From contig NZ_NFLF01000005.1 in NCBI RefSeq assembly GCF_002160765.1, forward strand, positions 1 to 64,000: 64,000 nt of DNA. Reading direction: 5' to 3'. This document shows, piece after piece, positions 8,591-16,413 of this stretch. This DNA is from Lachnoclostridium sp. An138. GTDB lineage: Bacteria > Bacillota > Clostridia > Lachnospirales > Lachnospiraceae. Positions within the stretch are counted from its first letter, which is position 1. Each line of letters opens with the position of its first letter. A program made the translations under genes and the position numbers. Under the pieces are notes generated by a model. The model saw only the letters and a program-made list of their open reading frames with translations, had not been told where the DNA came from and searched no databases.

Positions 8591-9313
8591 ATGAATGATG
8601 AACATAAAATCATCCAACAGGTATATGCAGCAAAAGAAGACATGGAGGCGGCCGACCGGCTGATCGGAACCTATATGCCGTTTATCAAGGCAGAAACCGC
8701 AAAATTTCTCAAACGCCCGCCCATGGAAGGACACGACGATGAACTGAGTATCGCCATGATCGCTTTTCACGAAGCCATCCGCGGATACTCCCGTTCCCGC
8801 GGCGCATTTCTGAAATACGCGGCCATGCTGATCAAAAGCCGTCTGATCGATTATCACCGGAGAGAACAGAAGCACAGCAATGTCATTTCTCTGGACACTC
8901 CCGCAGGCGAAGAAGACACGCCGCTGGGAGATACGATCGCGGACGAGGCCGATCACAACGAGAATCTCGTCATCCGGGAAGCCACACGAACGGAAATCGA
9001 GGAACTTACCAGACAGATGCAGGAGTTCGGCGTCAGCCTGACAGATGTGGCGGAGAACTGCCCGAAGCAGCAGAGGACGCTTCTGGCCTGCCGGAAAGCG
9101 CTCTGGTACGCCAAAGAACATCCCGAGCTTCTGGAAGAGCTCCTTCAGACAAAGCGCCTTCCCATCGCCCGCCTCTGCGAGGGCAGCGGCACGGAGCGCA
9201 AAACGCTGGAACGCCACAGGAAGTACATGGTCGCTCTTTTGCTGGTCTATACCAACGGATACGAAATTATACGCGGACATTTAACACAGGTAATGAAAGG
9301 AGTGGCAGTGTGA
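8591..9313 (+). CDS. sigI: RNA polymerase sigma factor SigI
   Basis: A 240-residue alternative sigma factor of the SigI family. The region-2-like core (DELSIAMIAFHEAIRGYSRS then FLKYAAMLIKSRLIDYHRRE, about 50-96) and the C-terminal helical domain ending near residue 225 (IARLCEGSGTERKTLERHRK, a recognition-helix-like stretch) are characteristic. SigI directs RNA polymerase to C-rich -35 / CGWA -10 promoters and is held at the membrane by RsgI; in cellulolytic clostridia these pairs respond to extracellular polysaccharide. CAGGGGG precedes the ATG. The stop overlaps the start of rsgI, so the two are translationally coupled. A matching promoter motif lies upstream. Confidence 0.9.
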   Translation: MNDEHKIIQQVYAAKEDMEAADRLIGTYMPFIKAETAKFLKRPPMEGHDDELSIAMIAFHEAIRGYSRSRGAFLKYAAMLIKSRLIDYHRREQKHSNVISLDTPAGEEDTPLGDTIADEADHNENLVIREATRTEIEELTRQMQEFGVSLTDVAENCPKQQRTLLACRKALWYAKEHPELLEELLQTKRLPIARLCEGSGTERKTLERHRKYMVALLLVYTNGYEIIRGHLTQVMKGVAV

Positions 9314-10338
9314 TGAATTATATGGTTATGGAATGCCACCCCAGCTATGCAGTCCTTCTGGACGAAGAAGGCCGTTTTCTGAAAGCGGCCAACCTTCATT
9401 ATAAAACAGGACAAATCGTACACGATCCGGTTCTGATGCAAGAAGAACCTGCGAAACAGCGGAATCTGATGCGCTGGGCCCGCAGCGGTATGGCTACGGC
9501 GGCAGCCTGCTTCCTGCTGCTGATTGGTTTCAATTATTATCAGAATAACGTTGTCTCCTACTCTTCCATCTATCTTACCATCAACCCGGAGATTCAGATG
9601 GACCTGAACCGTAAGGGCAGCGTCACCCGGCTGGAGGGAATCAACGAAGACGGTAAAACTCTGCTGGAAGGCTATGACGGAAAAGGCAAAGACAAAATTA
9701 CTGTGACAGATGAGCTGATTGACCGGGCCATTGAAATGGGCTTTCTGTCCGAAGGAGGGCAAATCTCCTTCTCTATCGACGCTCCGGATGATGCCCTGAT
9801 CCAGAAATACGGCGAGGAACTGCAGACAGAGGTGCTGAAATATCTGGAAAACCAGTTCACAATCACTGTTGAAATTACAAATTATCAGACAGGAGAAACC
9901 GAGAGTACCCAGAGCACCCAGCCTGCGCCGGAAACAGCCGCGCCGGCCGCGGACGATACGGATTACGGTCCGGGCAGCGACGGCGTCACCGATTACAATG
10001 ACACGGATTACGGCCCCAATAACGACGGCGTCACCGATTACAATGATACCGATTACGGCCCCAATAACGACGGCGTCACCGATTACAATGATACCGACTA
10101 CGGCCCCAATAACGACGGCGTCACCAATTATGACGACACCGATTACGGCCCCAATAACGACGGTGTCACCGACTATACGGCTCCGGCAGAATCCGTACCA
10201 GAGGCTCCCGCTTCCGACAGCTCAAATTACGGGGATTCGAATTATGATGACGGAGGCAGCAGCTACAGCTACAGCGACAGTGACGACGATGACAGCGATG
10301 ATAACGACGGCGATGATGACGATGATGATGACGACTGA
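9313..10338 (+). CDS. rsgI: RsgI-type membrane anti-sigma factor with acidic repeat ectodomain
   Basis: A 341-residue single-pass membrane protein. Residues 1-45 form the cytoplasmic RsgI N-terminal anti-sigma domain (YMVMECHPSYAVLLDEEGRF). The membrane helix is about 59-76. Outside follows the conserved periplasmic RsgI domain (about 82-190) with the YLTINPEI motif; in studied RsgI proteins this Asn-Pro bond undergoes autoproteolysis, a step in signal release. Residues 215-289 hold five copies of a 15-residue repeat (DTDYGPNNDGVTDYN), then a Ser/Asp tail ending in eight Asp. There is no recognisable carbohydrate-binding module, unlike many clostridial RsgI proteins. ATG 9313 overlaps the sigI stop; GTG 9310 is an alternative. 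AAAGGAG lies upstream. Confidence 0.88.
   Translation: MNYMVMECHPSYAVLLDEEGRFLKAANLHYKTGQIVHDPVLMQEEPAKQRNLMRWARSGMATAAACFLLLIGFNYYQNNVVSYSSIYLTINPEIQMDLNRKGSVTRLEGINEDGKTLLEGYDGKGKDKITVTDELIDRAIEMGFLSEGGQISFSIDAPDDALIQKYGEELQTEVLKYLENQFTITVEITNYQTGETESTQSTQPAPETAAPAADDTDYGPGSDGVTDYNDTDYGPNNDGVTDYNDTDYGPNNDGVTDYNDTDYGPNNDGVTNYDDTDYGPNNDGVTDYTAPAESVPEAPASDSSNYGDSNYDDGGSSYSYSDSDDDDSDDNDGDDDDDDDD
9955..10179 (+). repeat. Five 45-bp tandem repeats in rsgI
   Basis: Five in-frame 45-bp units encode DTDYGPNNDGVTDYN with small variants (GSD for NND in the first; NYD in the fourth). The unit is shared with the lipoprotein gene downstream. The repeats lie in coding sequence without spacers, so this is not a CRISPR array. 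Confidence 0.95.
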
Positions 10339-10358
10339 GATACCTTTCCCTTGCTTCC

Positions 10359-10452
10359 ACATACAGGCGGGCGCGGCTTTGTCCGTGTCCGCCTGTATGT
10401 ATGAAAGGCAGACTCGGCCCCCGCAGACTCTCCTGTAAACTGCCTTTTTATA
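10359..10452 (+). terminator. Hairpins after rsgI, likely terminator
   Basis: A perfect 12-bp stem ACATACAGGCGG (10359-10370) / CCGCCTGTATGT (10389-10400) comes 21 nt after the rsgI stop, without a T-run. A second long-loop stem AAAGGCAG/CTGCCTTT (from 10404 to about 10448) ends in TTTTTAT. Together they could end or attenuate the sigI-rsgI transcript. Confidence 0.55.
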
Positions 10453-10485
10453 ATTTCAAAAATTTTTTTAAAAATTTTATTGATT

Positions 10486-10520
10486 ACCCCGTTTTTCCAG
10501 ATCGGCCGCCGTAATCTATA
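10486..10520 (+). promoter_or_regulatory. SigI-type promoter upstream of the lipoprotein gene
   Basis: ACCCCG (10486-10491), TTTTTC, then CGTA (10510-10513) and ATCTATA. Spacing (19 nt between CCCC and CGTA) and both boxes match the motif before sigI. An A/T-tract (about 10457-10483) lies just upstream, as an UP-like element. It predicts a leader of about 130 nt containing an AGCGTT/AACGCT hairpin. This ties the lipoprotein-cotH unit to the SigI regulon. Confidence 0.6.
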
Positions 10521-10651
10521 AGTGTAAGGTAAAAGAAAAGCGTTAGAAAATAAATCGCAATGCATTGTATAGAAAAAACGCTCAACTGTGAAAACTGCTC
10601 CCACAGACAACGGGAATCAAAAATTTTTTAAATCGAGAGGAGAAATAAACT

Positions 10652-12016
10652 ATGAAGCTTAGAAGAACATTTTTGGTAACGGTCTCTTCCCTGGCACTTC
10701 TTTCCACCGCCCTTCTGACCGGCTGCGGCAGCCAGCAGACAGCAGCAGACAACAGTATCCAGACATCCACTGAGGAAATCGCGGCAGAGGCTCCCGCCGA
10801 GGCAGGAAGCACTGCTCTGGCAGAAACAGGAATCCTTGTATTGAGCGTCAACCCGGAGATTCAGATTGATTACGACAAAGAAGGCGTCGTCACCGCAATC
10901 ACAGGAAGAAATGAAGACGGCAAAAAGATCGCGGAAGCCAGCCAGGATGAAATCGGCAAAAACTGCGACGAGGTACTCAAAAATCTGATTACAGAAATTC
11001 ATTCCGCCGGCTACTTTGTAGAGGATATCGACGGCCATCAGAAAAACATCGTCGTTCAGATTGAGCCCGGTTCCGTGCTTCCCAGCGACGACTTTCTGGA
11101 GAACATGAGCGCCAGCACACAGAATGCTGTGAAGAACTTAAAGCTGACCTCCGATATCGTAACCATTGACGATGATGACTACGACCCGACCTACACCACA
11201 GCAGAAAAGCTCTCTCCCTATATCACTCTGGAGAAAGCAAAGGAAATCGCGCTGGCCCAGGCAGATGTCAATGCGGCTGACGCTGTATTCGACGACAAGG
11301 AATTTGACCACGATGACGGAACTGCCATCTTTGAGCTGGAATTCACCGCAGGCGGCGTAGAGTACGAATATGACGTGGACGCAGTAACCGGCAAGGTTCT
11401 GAAGGCAGAACACAAAGGCGGAGCACAGACTGGTTCTCAGACTGGTTCTCAGACCGGAACTCCGGCACAGACCTCCACAAGCAGTACCAACTACGACGAC
11501 ACTGACTATGGCCCCAACAACGACGGCGTGACTGACTACAACGACACCGACTACGGCCCCAACAATGACGGTGTAACGGACTACAACGATACCGACTACG
11601 GCCCCAACAATGACGGTGTGACTGACTACAACGATACCGACTACGGCCCCAACAATGACGGTGTAACGGACTACAACGATACCGACTACGGCCCGGGCAG
11701 CGACGGCGTGACTGACTACAACGACACCGACTACGGCCCGGGCAGCGACGGCGTGACTGACTACAACGACACCGACTACGGCCCCAACAACGACGGTGTG
11801 ACGGACTACAATGACACCGACTACGGCCCGGGCAGCGACGGTGTAACCGACTACGGCAGCACCAACTATGACGACGGCGGCACTACCAACTACGATGACG
11901 GCAGCACCAACTATGACGACGGCGGCACTACTAACTACGATGACGGCAGCACCAATTACGGCAGCACCAACTATGACGATGGCGGCAGCAACTACAGCGA
12001 TGACGATGACGACTGA
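10652..12016 (+). CDS. Lipoprotein with RsgI-like ectodomain, PepSY domain and acidic repeats
   Basis: A 454-residue lipoprotein with lipobox LLTGC (Cys25). Residues 60-165 match the RsgI extracellular domain, including LVLSVNPEIQI with the Asn67-Pro68 bond and the NEDGKKI segment, but there is no anti-sigma domain. Residues 187-255 are a PepSY domain (ITLEKAKEIALAQA, then VEYEYDVDAVTGKVLKAE). Residues 283-402 are eight copies of the 15-residue repeat also found in RsgI, followed by a second repeat family (NYDDGGTTNYDDGST) and a poly-Asp end. GAGAGGAG precedes the ATG. Preceded by a SigI-like promoter and followed 46 nt later by the CotH-kinase gene. It is probably a surface partner or decoy of RsgI, or a calcium/peptidoglycan-associated protein; the role is inferred. 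Confidence 0.85.
   Translation: MKLRRTFLVTVSSLALLSTALLTGCGSQQTAADNSIQTSTEEIAAEAPAEAGSTALAETGILVLSVNPEIQIDYDKEGVVTAITGRNEDGKKIAEASQDEIGKNCDEVLKNLITEIHSAGYFVEDIDGHQKNIVVQIEPGSVLPSDDFLENMSASTQNAVKNLKLTSDIVTIDDDDYDPTYTTAEKLSPYITLEKAKEIALAQADVNAADAVFDDKEFDHDDGTAIFELEFTAGGVEYEYDVDAVTGKVLKAEHKGGAQTGSQTGSQTGTPAQTSTSSTNYDDTDYGPNNDGVTDYNDTDYGPNNDGVTDYNDTDYGPNNDGVTDYNDTDYGPNNDGVTDYNDTDYGPGSDGVTDYNDTDYGPGSDGVTDYNDTDYGPNNDGVTDYNDTDYGPGSDGVTDYGSTNYDDGGTTNYDDGSTNYDDGGTTNYDDGSTNYGSTNYDDGGSNYSDDDDD
11498..11857 (+). repeat. Eight 45-bp tandem repeats in the lipoprotein gene
   Basis: Eight in-frame 45-bp units code for DTDYGPNNDGVTDYN; three carry GSD in place of NND. Near-identical DNA between units suggests recent expansion or conversion. 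The same protein unit occurs five times in rsgI. Confidence 0.95.
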
Positions 12017-12062
12017 GCAGAAAGCAGACTGACGCCCCACTCTTTCCCACGAGGCAGAAAAG

Positions 12063-13508
12063 ATGAGAAAACGCTGGCATAACAACAAACTCTTCCTTTG
12101 TACGGCAAGCCTGTTCATACTGCTTATCGTTCTGCTGATATCCGGCGGGGAGCCTGTTCCTTCCGAGGCAGGCTCTCCGCCGGCCTATGCGTCGAAACTT
12201 TTTGACGACAGCCGGGTGCATACGATTGATATTCAGATTGACGACTGGGGCGGCTTTGTCCGAAACGCGGCAAAAGAAGAGTATGTATCCTGCGATGTCA
12301 CCATCGACGGAGAGACCTTCCGCTACGTCGGCCTGCGGGCCAAAGGCAATAATTCCCTGCACCTGACAGAGGACTACGGGCTTTACCGCTACAGCCTTAA
12401 GCTGGAATTTGACCAGTACCGGGACGGCGGAAACTACTATGGGCTGGACAAATTTTCTCTGGACGCCTCTTTCCAGGACAACAGCTATCTGAAGACCTGC
12501 ATGACCTATGACATGATGGAGTTCATGGGTGTACCCACGCCCCTGTGCAGCTTTGTTCAGGTCACGGTAAACGGAGAAGACTGGGGACTGTTTCTGGCCA
12601 TAGAAGAACCGGAAGAGGCGTTCGCCCGCAGGAACTTCGGAAATGACCACGGCATTCTTTACAAGCCGGATTACCGCTCCCTGAATGACGAAAACGCCGA
12701 CGTGGCGCTGAAATACATTGACGACAATCCGGACAGCTATCCCGGCATCTTCGACAATGCAAAATTCGAGCCCTCCGGCGCAGACAAGGAACGTCTGATC
12801 GAAGCCCTGAAAACCCTGTCCACGGGCGAGAATCTGGAGACAGCTGTCAATGTGGACGAAGTTCTCCGCTACTTTACCGTGCAGGTCTTCGTCATGAACT
12901 GGGACAGCTATATCGGACACACCGGCCACAACTATTTTCTCTATGAAGAGGACGGCGTCTTAAGCATCCTGCCCTGGGATTACAATCTTGCCTTCGGTAC
13001 CTATGCGCTGGGGATGACAGACCCGATCAAGGACCCGGATATCCTGATCAATTATCCCATCCATACACCGGCAGAAGGGGAAATCATGCTGAACCGGCCT
13101 CTGTATCACAGGCTGATGCAGAATGACGAATATTTTGCTCTGTACCGCGCATATTTTGACCGGTTCCTTTCGGAATATTTTGAAAGCGGCTTATTTGAAA
13201 AGACAATTCAGGAAAAAGCAGCTCTGATCGCCCCCTATGTCCAAAAGGACCCCACTGCCTTCTGCTCTTATGAAGACCACCGGCTGGCGGTCGAGACTCT
13301 GGAACAGGTCTGCCTGCTCCGGGCGGAAAGCATCCGGGGACAGCTGGAAGGCACGATTCCCGCAACGCTGCGGGAACAGGCAGAACAGCCAGACGCAGGA
13401 GTCGATGCCTCCGCTGTCTGCCTGGAAGATCTGGGCGACTTTGATGATCTGAAAAACGCAAAAGAAAAGCAGACCGAAGCCCTGGAACGCGTTCTCCTGT
13501 CTCAGTAA
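12063..13508 (+). CDS. Exported CotH-family protein kinase
   Basis: A 481-residue CotH-like atypical kinase with an N-terminal membrane anchor or signal (residues 10-28). CotH enzymes phosphorylate Ser-rich repeats of spore coat proteins using ATP. Catalytic landmarks are visible: the early GLRAKGNNSLH segment, VMNWDSYIGH, and LPWDYNLAFG, whose Asp corresponds to the conserved metal-binding WDxD/N position. The family core spans about 45-400; the C-terminal 80 residues are helical and acidic. It begins 46 nt after the repeat lipoprotein gene and ends before a hairpin, so it shares that transcript. Being exported next to repeat-rich proteins, it may modify their Thr/Ser/Tyr residues; this is inference. 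Sporulation involvement is not evident. Confidence 0.85.
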   Translation: MRKRWHNNKLFLCTASLFILLIVLLISGGEPVPSEAGSPPAYASKLFDDSRVHTIDIQIDDWGGFVRNAAKEEYVSCDVTIDGETFRYVGLRAKGNNSLHLTEDYGLYRYSLKLEFDQYRDGGNYYGLDKFSLDASFQDNSYLKTCMTYDMMEFMGVPTPLCSFVQVTVNGEDWGLFLAIEEPEEAFARRNFGNDHGILYKPDYRSLNDENADVALKYIDDNPDSYPGIFDNAKFEPSGADKERLIEALKTLSTGENLETAVNVDEVLRYFTVQVFVMNWDSYIGHTGHNYFLYEEDGVLSILPWDYNLAFGTYALGMTDPIKDPDILINYPIHTPAEGEIMLNRPLYHRLMQNDEYFALYRAYFDRFLSEYFESGLFEKTIQEKAALIAPYVQKDPTAFCSYEDHRLAVETLEQVCLLRAESIRGQLEGTIPATLREQAEQPDAGVDASAVCLEDLGDFDDLKNAKEKQTEALERVLLSQ

Positions 13509-13564
13509 CGGTTCCGGCCCGGCCTGCAGGGGGCCTGATATGGATTCGCCCGATATTCATTCAC

Positions 13565-13593
13565 ACGGACAGCCGCGCGTGCTGTCCGTTTTC
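13565..13593 (+). terminator. Terminator of the lipoprotein-cotH unit
   Basis: A perfect 9-bp stem ACGGACAGC (13565-13573) / GCTGTCCGT (13581-13589), followed by TTT. It lies between the convergent cotH-type gene and the minus-strand gene ending at 13606. Confidence 0.7.
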
Positions 13594-13605
13594 TGCGGCC
13601 GCCTG

Positions 13606-14256
13606 TCACATCGGACAGATATGATTGGCAGGAACCACAAAGGCAAAGAGATTCTTCTTCTCCGGCACCATACGGATATTCACATATCTGCCAACCGCGA
13701 GATTTTCCAGAACCCTGTCGTTGAGATACATCCGCCTTCTGGCTGTGGAGCTTTCCCTGTCCGCGCTGAAAAAGCGGATCGTGATCTCTGCTTCCCGCTC
13801 GCCGCGTTCCTCGTTTCCGGTGAGGCGTAAGCTTTCCAGCAGGGCTTTTTTGTCCACTCCGTTCCGGTTGATCTCCCGGCGCTCCTCCAAAGGCGTGCTG
13901 CCAGGATGCTTGCTGTATTCGTGCCTGTCAAGAAGTTCCTGTATCCGCGCCGCGTCCGGATATCTGTCAAAAACGGCCTGAGCCCTGTTTTTCGGGTTAT
14001 AACGGAGGGGAACCGCCGCTCCTGGCACGAGCAGAGGGAGCTGATGCCCCGGAACCAGGCGCTTCAGTGAAGTCTGAAAATAATTTCCCTCCTCATCCAG
14101 CGCGTTTACCAGAATCAGTATCTGCGGAACATGCTGTACCACTTTCCCTGTGCGGCGTACTTCACTGATAAATCCCACTGTCTGAACCGTACATTTCTGT
14201 CTGTAGGCCCGGCGGCCCGCCGCGAATCTGCCGAATAAAAAGCCGTAAACATCCAT
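13606..14256 (-). CDS. Hypothetical protein with two barrel-like halves
   Basis: A 216-residue protein I do not recognise. Residues 20-95 and 150-210 each contain a similar strand pattern ending in a VPLRYNPKNRAQAVF or VNIRMVPEKKNLFAF type segment. This suggests two related beta-barrel (DUF3592-like) domains, with a charged helix between them (about 97-145). No signal peptide; the first 20 residues are basic and aromatic. It is the last minus-strand gene of the accessory locus and is divergent from the J-domain gene. A TATAAT at 14321-14326 (minus) could be its -10. No function assigned. Confidence 0.6.
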   Translation of the reverse strand: MDVYGFLFGRFAAGRRAYRQKCTVQTVGFISEVRRTGKVVQHVPQILILVNALDEEGNYFQTSLKRLVPGHQLPLLVPGAAVPLRYNPKNRAQAVFDRYPDAARIQELLDRHEYSKHPGSTPLEERREINRNGVDKKALLESLRLTGNEERGEREAEITIRFFSADRESSTARRRMYLNDRVLENLAVGRYVNIRMVPEKKNLFAFVVPANHICPM

Positions 14257-14404
14257 CTCTTTTCTCTCCCTCTTCAGCCGGCTGATAACACAATCTCAAA
14301 ATTCTCTGTATTTCTCTGCTATTATACGGCCTTCTATGAAAAAAGAGCTACCCGGTTTCGGTTAAAAATATGTAAAATAATGACCTGGTTTCCGATCTCC
14401 CCCA

Positions 14405-14433
14405 TTGCCCCTCCTCATCCTGTGAGCTATACT
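14405..14433 (+). promoter_or_regulatory. Promoter of the J-domain gene
   Basis: TTGCCC (14405-14410) and TATACT (14428-14433) have a 17-nt spacer, about 70 nt before the GTG at 14503. The in-frame ATG at 14380 lies upstream of this promoter, which supports the later start. Confidence 0.5.
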
Positions 14434-14502
14434 GTATCTGGCGTCAGTGAGCCAAAGGGCAATACGTTCAAAAACAGCTTTCTATTTGTGAGGAGATTCA
14501 CT

Positions 14503-15537
14503 GTGACTATAAAAGAAGCTTATCAGAGCCTTGGGATTCCCGTTGGAACAGATTTTTATGAAATAAAAAAAAGATACCGCCAGCTTATGCTGCAGGTACA
14601 CCCGGACTCCTGCGAACCGTCCATGTCCCGCGCTCCATCCGTATCCTGCGCTCAGGAGATCACCGCAGCCTATTCTGTTCTGAAGCGAAGCGTTTCCGGC
14701 AGCAGTACCTCCGTTTTACAAAAAGGACGTGAAACGGCCCGGAACGATCGCAAAACCGGCCCGGAGGAGAAACGGTACAACTGGAACGCCCCTGTCAACG
14801 AACATGCGTACAGAGAACGGGAAATCTATCATTACGCAGAAGATTCTGAAGGAACCATTCTCGGAAGTTTCTGCATCGCCCGGGGAAAATATCTGTGGAC
14901 CACAGAAGAAGACTTTTCATTATTTCTGCTCAGTATAGCCCGGTGCGGAAATGAACTGCTGGACGAACTCGACCATAAGCCTGATTCCCAAAGAGACGCC
15001 GCCTCTTTCTCCCATGGCCGGCAGCGCTCCCAAATACTTGCAGAGCTGGTCTATCTTCTGGCTCAGCAGTTTATCGACGGGACCTCTCTTCTGCGTGAGC
15101 TTTCCGGCCGGGAAACGCGCGATAAAAGCGGAAATCCTGTCTTTTATCTTCCGGCTATGCTGGAACTGGCTCCGCTTTCTCCTGTCCCGGAAGCCGGCGG
15201 AGTTCTCTGTCCCTCCCGGCTGCAGAATCACAGACTGTATCTGAAAAATCAGTCCGGCCTGGAACTGGGATACCTTTCGTTTCCGGACGACCGCCTGTAT
15301 TATGTCGTGATCCCGCTCTTCGAACAGCGGAAAGCCCAGGTCCGGATACAGCTTGCAGAAACGGAATCCGGAGAAACCGGGACCGGAAAAACTCAGCGGC
15401 GGCAGAAAAAAGACACCGGCGGATACCGGCGTCTTCATCTCTGGATAAAACTGCCTTTTGACAGGGGGAGCGGCATGCCCGAAAATCTGAACCTGCAAAT
15501 CGAACAGCTTCTGGACCGCTGCCGGCAAAGCCTGTGA
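14503..15537 (+). CDS. J-domain (DnaJ-like) co-chaperone
   Basis: A 344-residue protein with an N-terminal J domain (1-60: IKEAYQSLGI, then YRQLMLQVHPDS with the essential HPD motif). J proteins stimulate ATP hydrolysis by Hsp70 partners. The remainder (about 95-344) has no zinc-finger or typical DnaJ client domain. It is an unrecognised alpha/beta domain, so this is a class III J protein. Start GTG 14503 has GAGGAG 7 nt upstream; the longer frame from 14380 crosses the promoter. It is the only plus-strand gene inside a locus with several unusual Hsp70-like ATPases, which makes it their likely partner (inference). Confidence 0.8.
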   Translation: MTIKEAYQSLGIPVGTDFYEIKKRYRQLMLQVHPDSCEPSMSRAPSVSCAQEITAAYSVLKRSVSGSSTSVLQKGRETARNDRKTGPEEKRYNWNAPVNEHAYREREIYHYAEDSEGTILGSFCIARGKYLWTTEEDFSLFLLSIARCGNELLDELDHKPDSQRDAASFSHGRQRSQILAELVYLLAQQFIDGTSLLRELSGRETRDKSGNPVFYLPAMLELAPLSPVPEAGGVLCPSRLQNHRLYLKNQSGLELGYLSFPDDRLYYVVIPLFEQRKAQVRIQLAETESGETGTGKTQRRQKKDTGGYRRLHLWIKLPFDRGSGMPENLNLQIEQLLDRCRQSL

Positions 15538-15590
15538 CAGACGCCGCAGAGCACGCACCGCCAATGCGGCATGGAAAGAACAGAGCCTCC

Positions 15591-16253
15591 TTATTCTTTC
15601 CGCGCAGGCTGTCCGATACAGCGGCGCAGATCTTCCACTGTCTCCGCAATCTGCATGGCTCCGGCCTCCTCAAGCTCCTCACGGCTTCCGTAGCCATAGA
15701 GCACGCCAATGGAATCCAGGCCATTTGCCTTCGCGCCCTGGATGTCGTTTTCCCGGTCTCCCACCATCACGACTCCGGATAAATCCTGAATGCCCGCCCG
15801 GTCCAGAGCATAGCGGATCACATCGCTTTTCTCCACCCTGCTGCCGTCCATGGTGGCTCCGGCGATGATATCAAAATAAGAATCCATATGAAAATATTCC
15901 AGCACATGAATGGCGGAAGGTTCCGGCTTCGAAGTGGCTACAATGGCGCGCCGGCCTGTGTCCCGAAGCCATTTCAGCAGCTCTTCCATCCCATCATATA
16001 CCTGATTTTCATAAATGCCCTTTGTGAGATAGTACTCCCGGTAATACTGAATTGCCTGCACGCATTTTTCCTTCGAAAACCCGTAGTATTTCGCAAAGGA
16101 AGCATCCAGCGGCGGCCCTACGAATTTTCTGAGGACATTGATATCTTTTTCTTCTATGTTCCATTTTTTCAGCGCATATGCTACGGAATTTGTGATGCCG
16201 GGACCGGAATCTGTCAGGGTTCCGTCCAGATCAAACAGGATGGTATGGTACAT
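15591..16253 (-). CDS. HAD-family phosphatase, phosphoglycolate phosphatase-like
   Basis: A 220-residue haloacid-dehalogenase hydrolase with all four motifs: DLDGTLTDS (nucleophile Asp8 and acid Asp10), ATSKP with the motif II Ser/Thr near 107, a lysine at about 141 (VEKSDVI), and the MVGDRENDIQGAKANG acidic motif near 163-178. The cap is the small helical type of Gph/PgmB-like enzymes. It probably dephosphorylates a small phosphorylated metabolite in the cytoplasm; the substrate cannot be read. It is separated from the upstream operon by a strong terminator and is convergent with the J-domain gene. Confidence 0.85.
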   Translation of the reverse strand: MYHTILFDLDGTLTDSGPGITNSVAYALKKWNIEEKDINVLRKFVGPPLDASFAKYYGFSKEKCVQAIQYYREYYLTKGIYENQVYDGMEELLKWLRDTGRRAIVATSKPEPSAIHVLEYFHMDSYFDIIAGATMDGSRVEKSDVIRYALDRAGIQDLSGVVMVGDRENDIQGAKANGLDSIGVLYGYGSREELEEAGAMQIAETVEDLRRCIGQPARKE

Positions 16254-16331
16254 GTGCGGTTCCTCCGTATATTTTTTGTCCTTATTTTACACGGAAACAA
16301 ATCAAATGACAAGCGGAGCATGGAGCAAAAA

Positions 16332-16389
16332 AGCAGGGCCGCAGCGGCTGATATTCCCTGTCTTGTACCGGCCAGCCGCTCGTCCTGCT
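16332..16389. terminator. Terminator at the end of the long minus-strand operon
   Basis: The stem AGCAGG...AGCGGCTG / CAGCCGCT...CCTGCT spans 16332-16389. On the minus strand it is followed by six T (plus-strand A-run before 16332), and on the plus strand by GTCTTTT, so it can act in both directions. It marks the 3' end of the operon that ends with the gene at 16414. Confidence 0.7.
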
Positions 16390-16413
16390 GTCTTTTCTAT
16401 TCTTTTTCCTTTT

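Noticed and set aside
9869-10438. Plus-strand frame rich in Thr/Ile over rsgI repeats
   Set aside because: Shifted reading of the same repeats; rsgI has a clear start, domains and operon context.
11498-11857. Regular repeats suggesting a CRISPR array
   Set aside because: Units are contiguous without spacers, in frame and coding.
11138-12118. Long minus-strand frame with Val/Ala repeats opposite the lipoprotein gene
   Set aside because: It is the complement of the 45-bp coding repeats; the hydrophobic repeats are an artefact, and there is no ribosome site.
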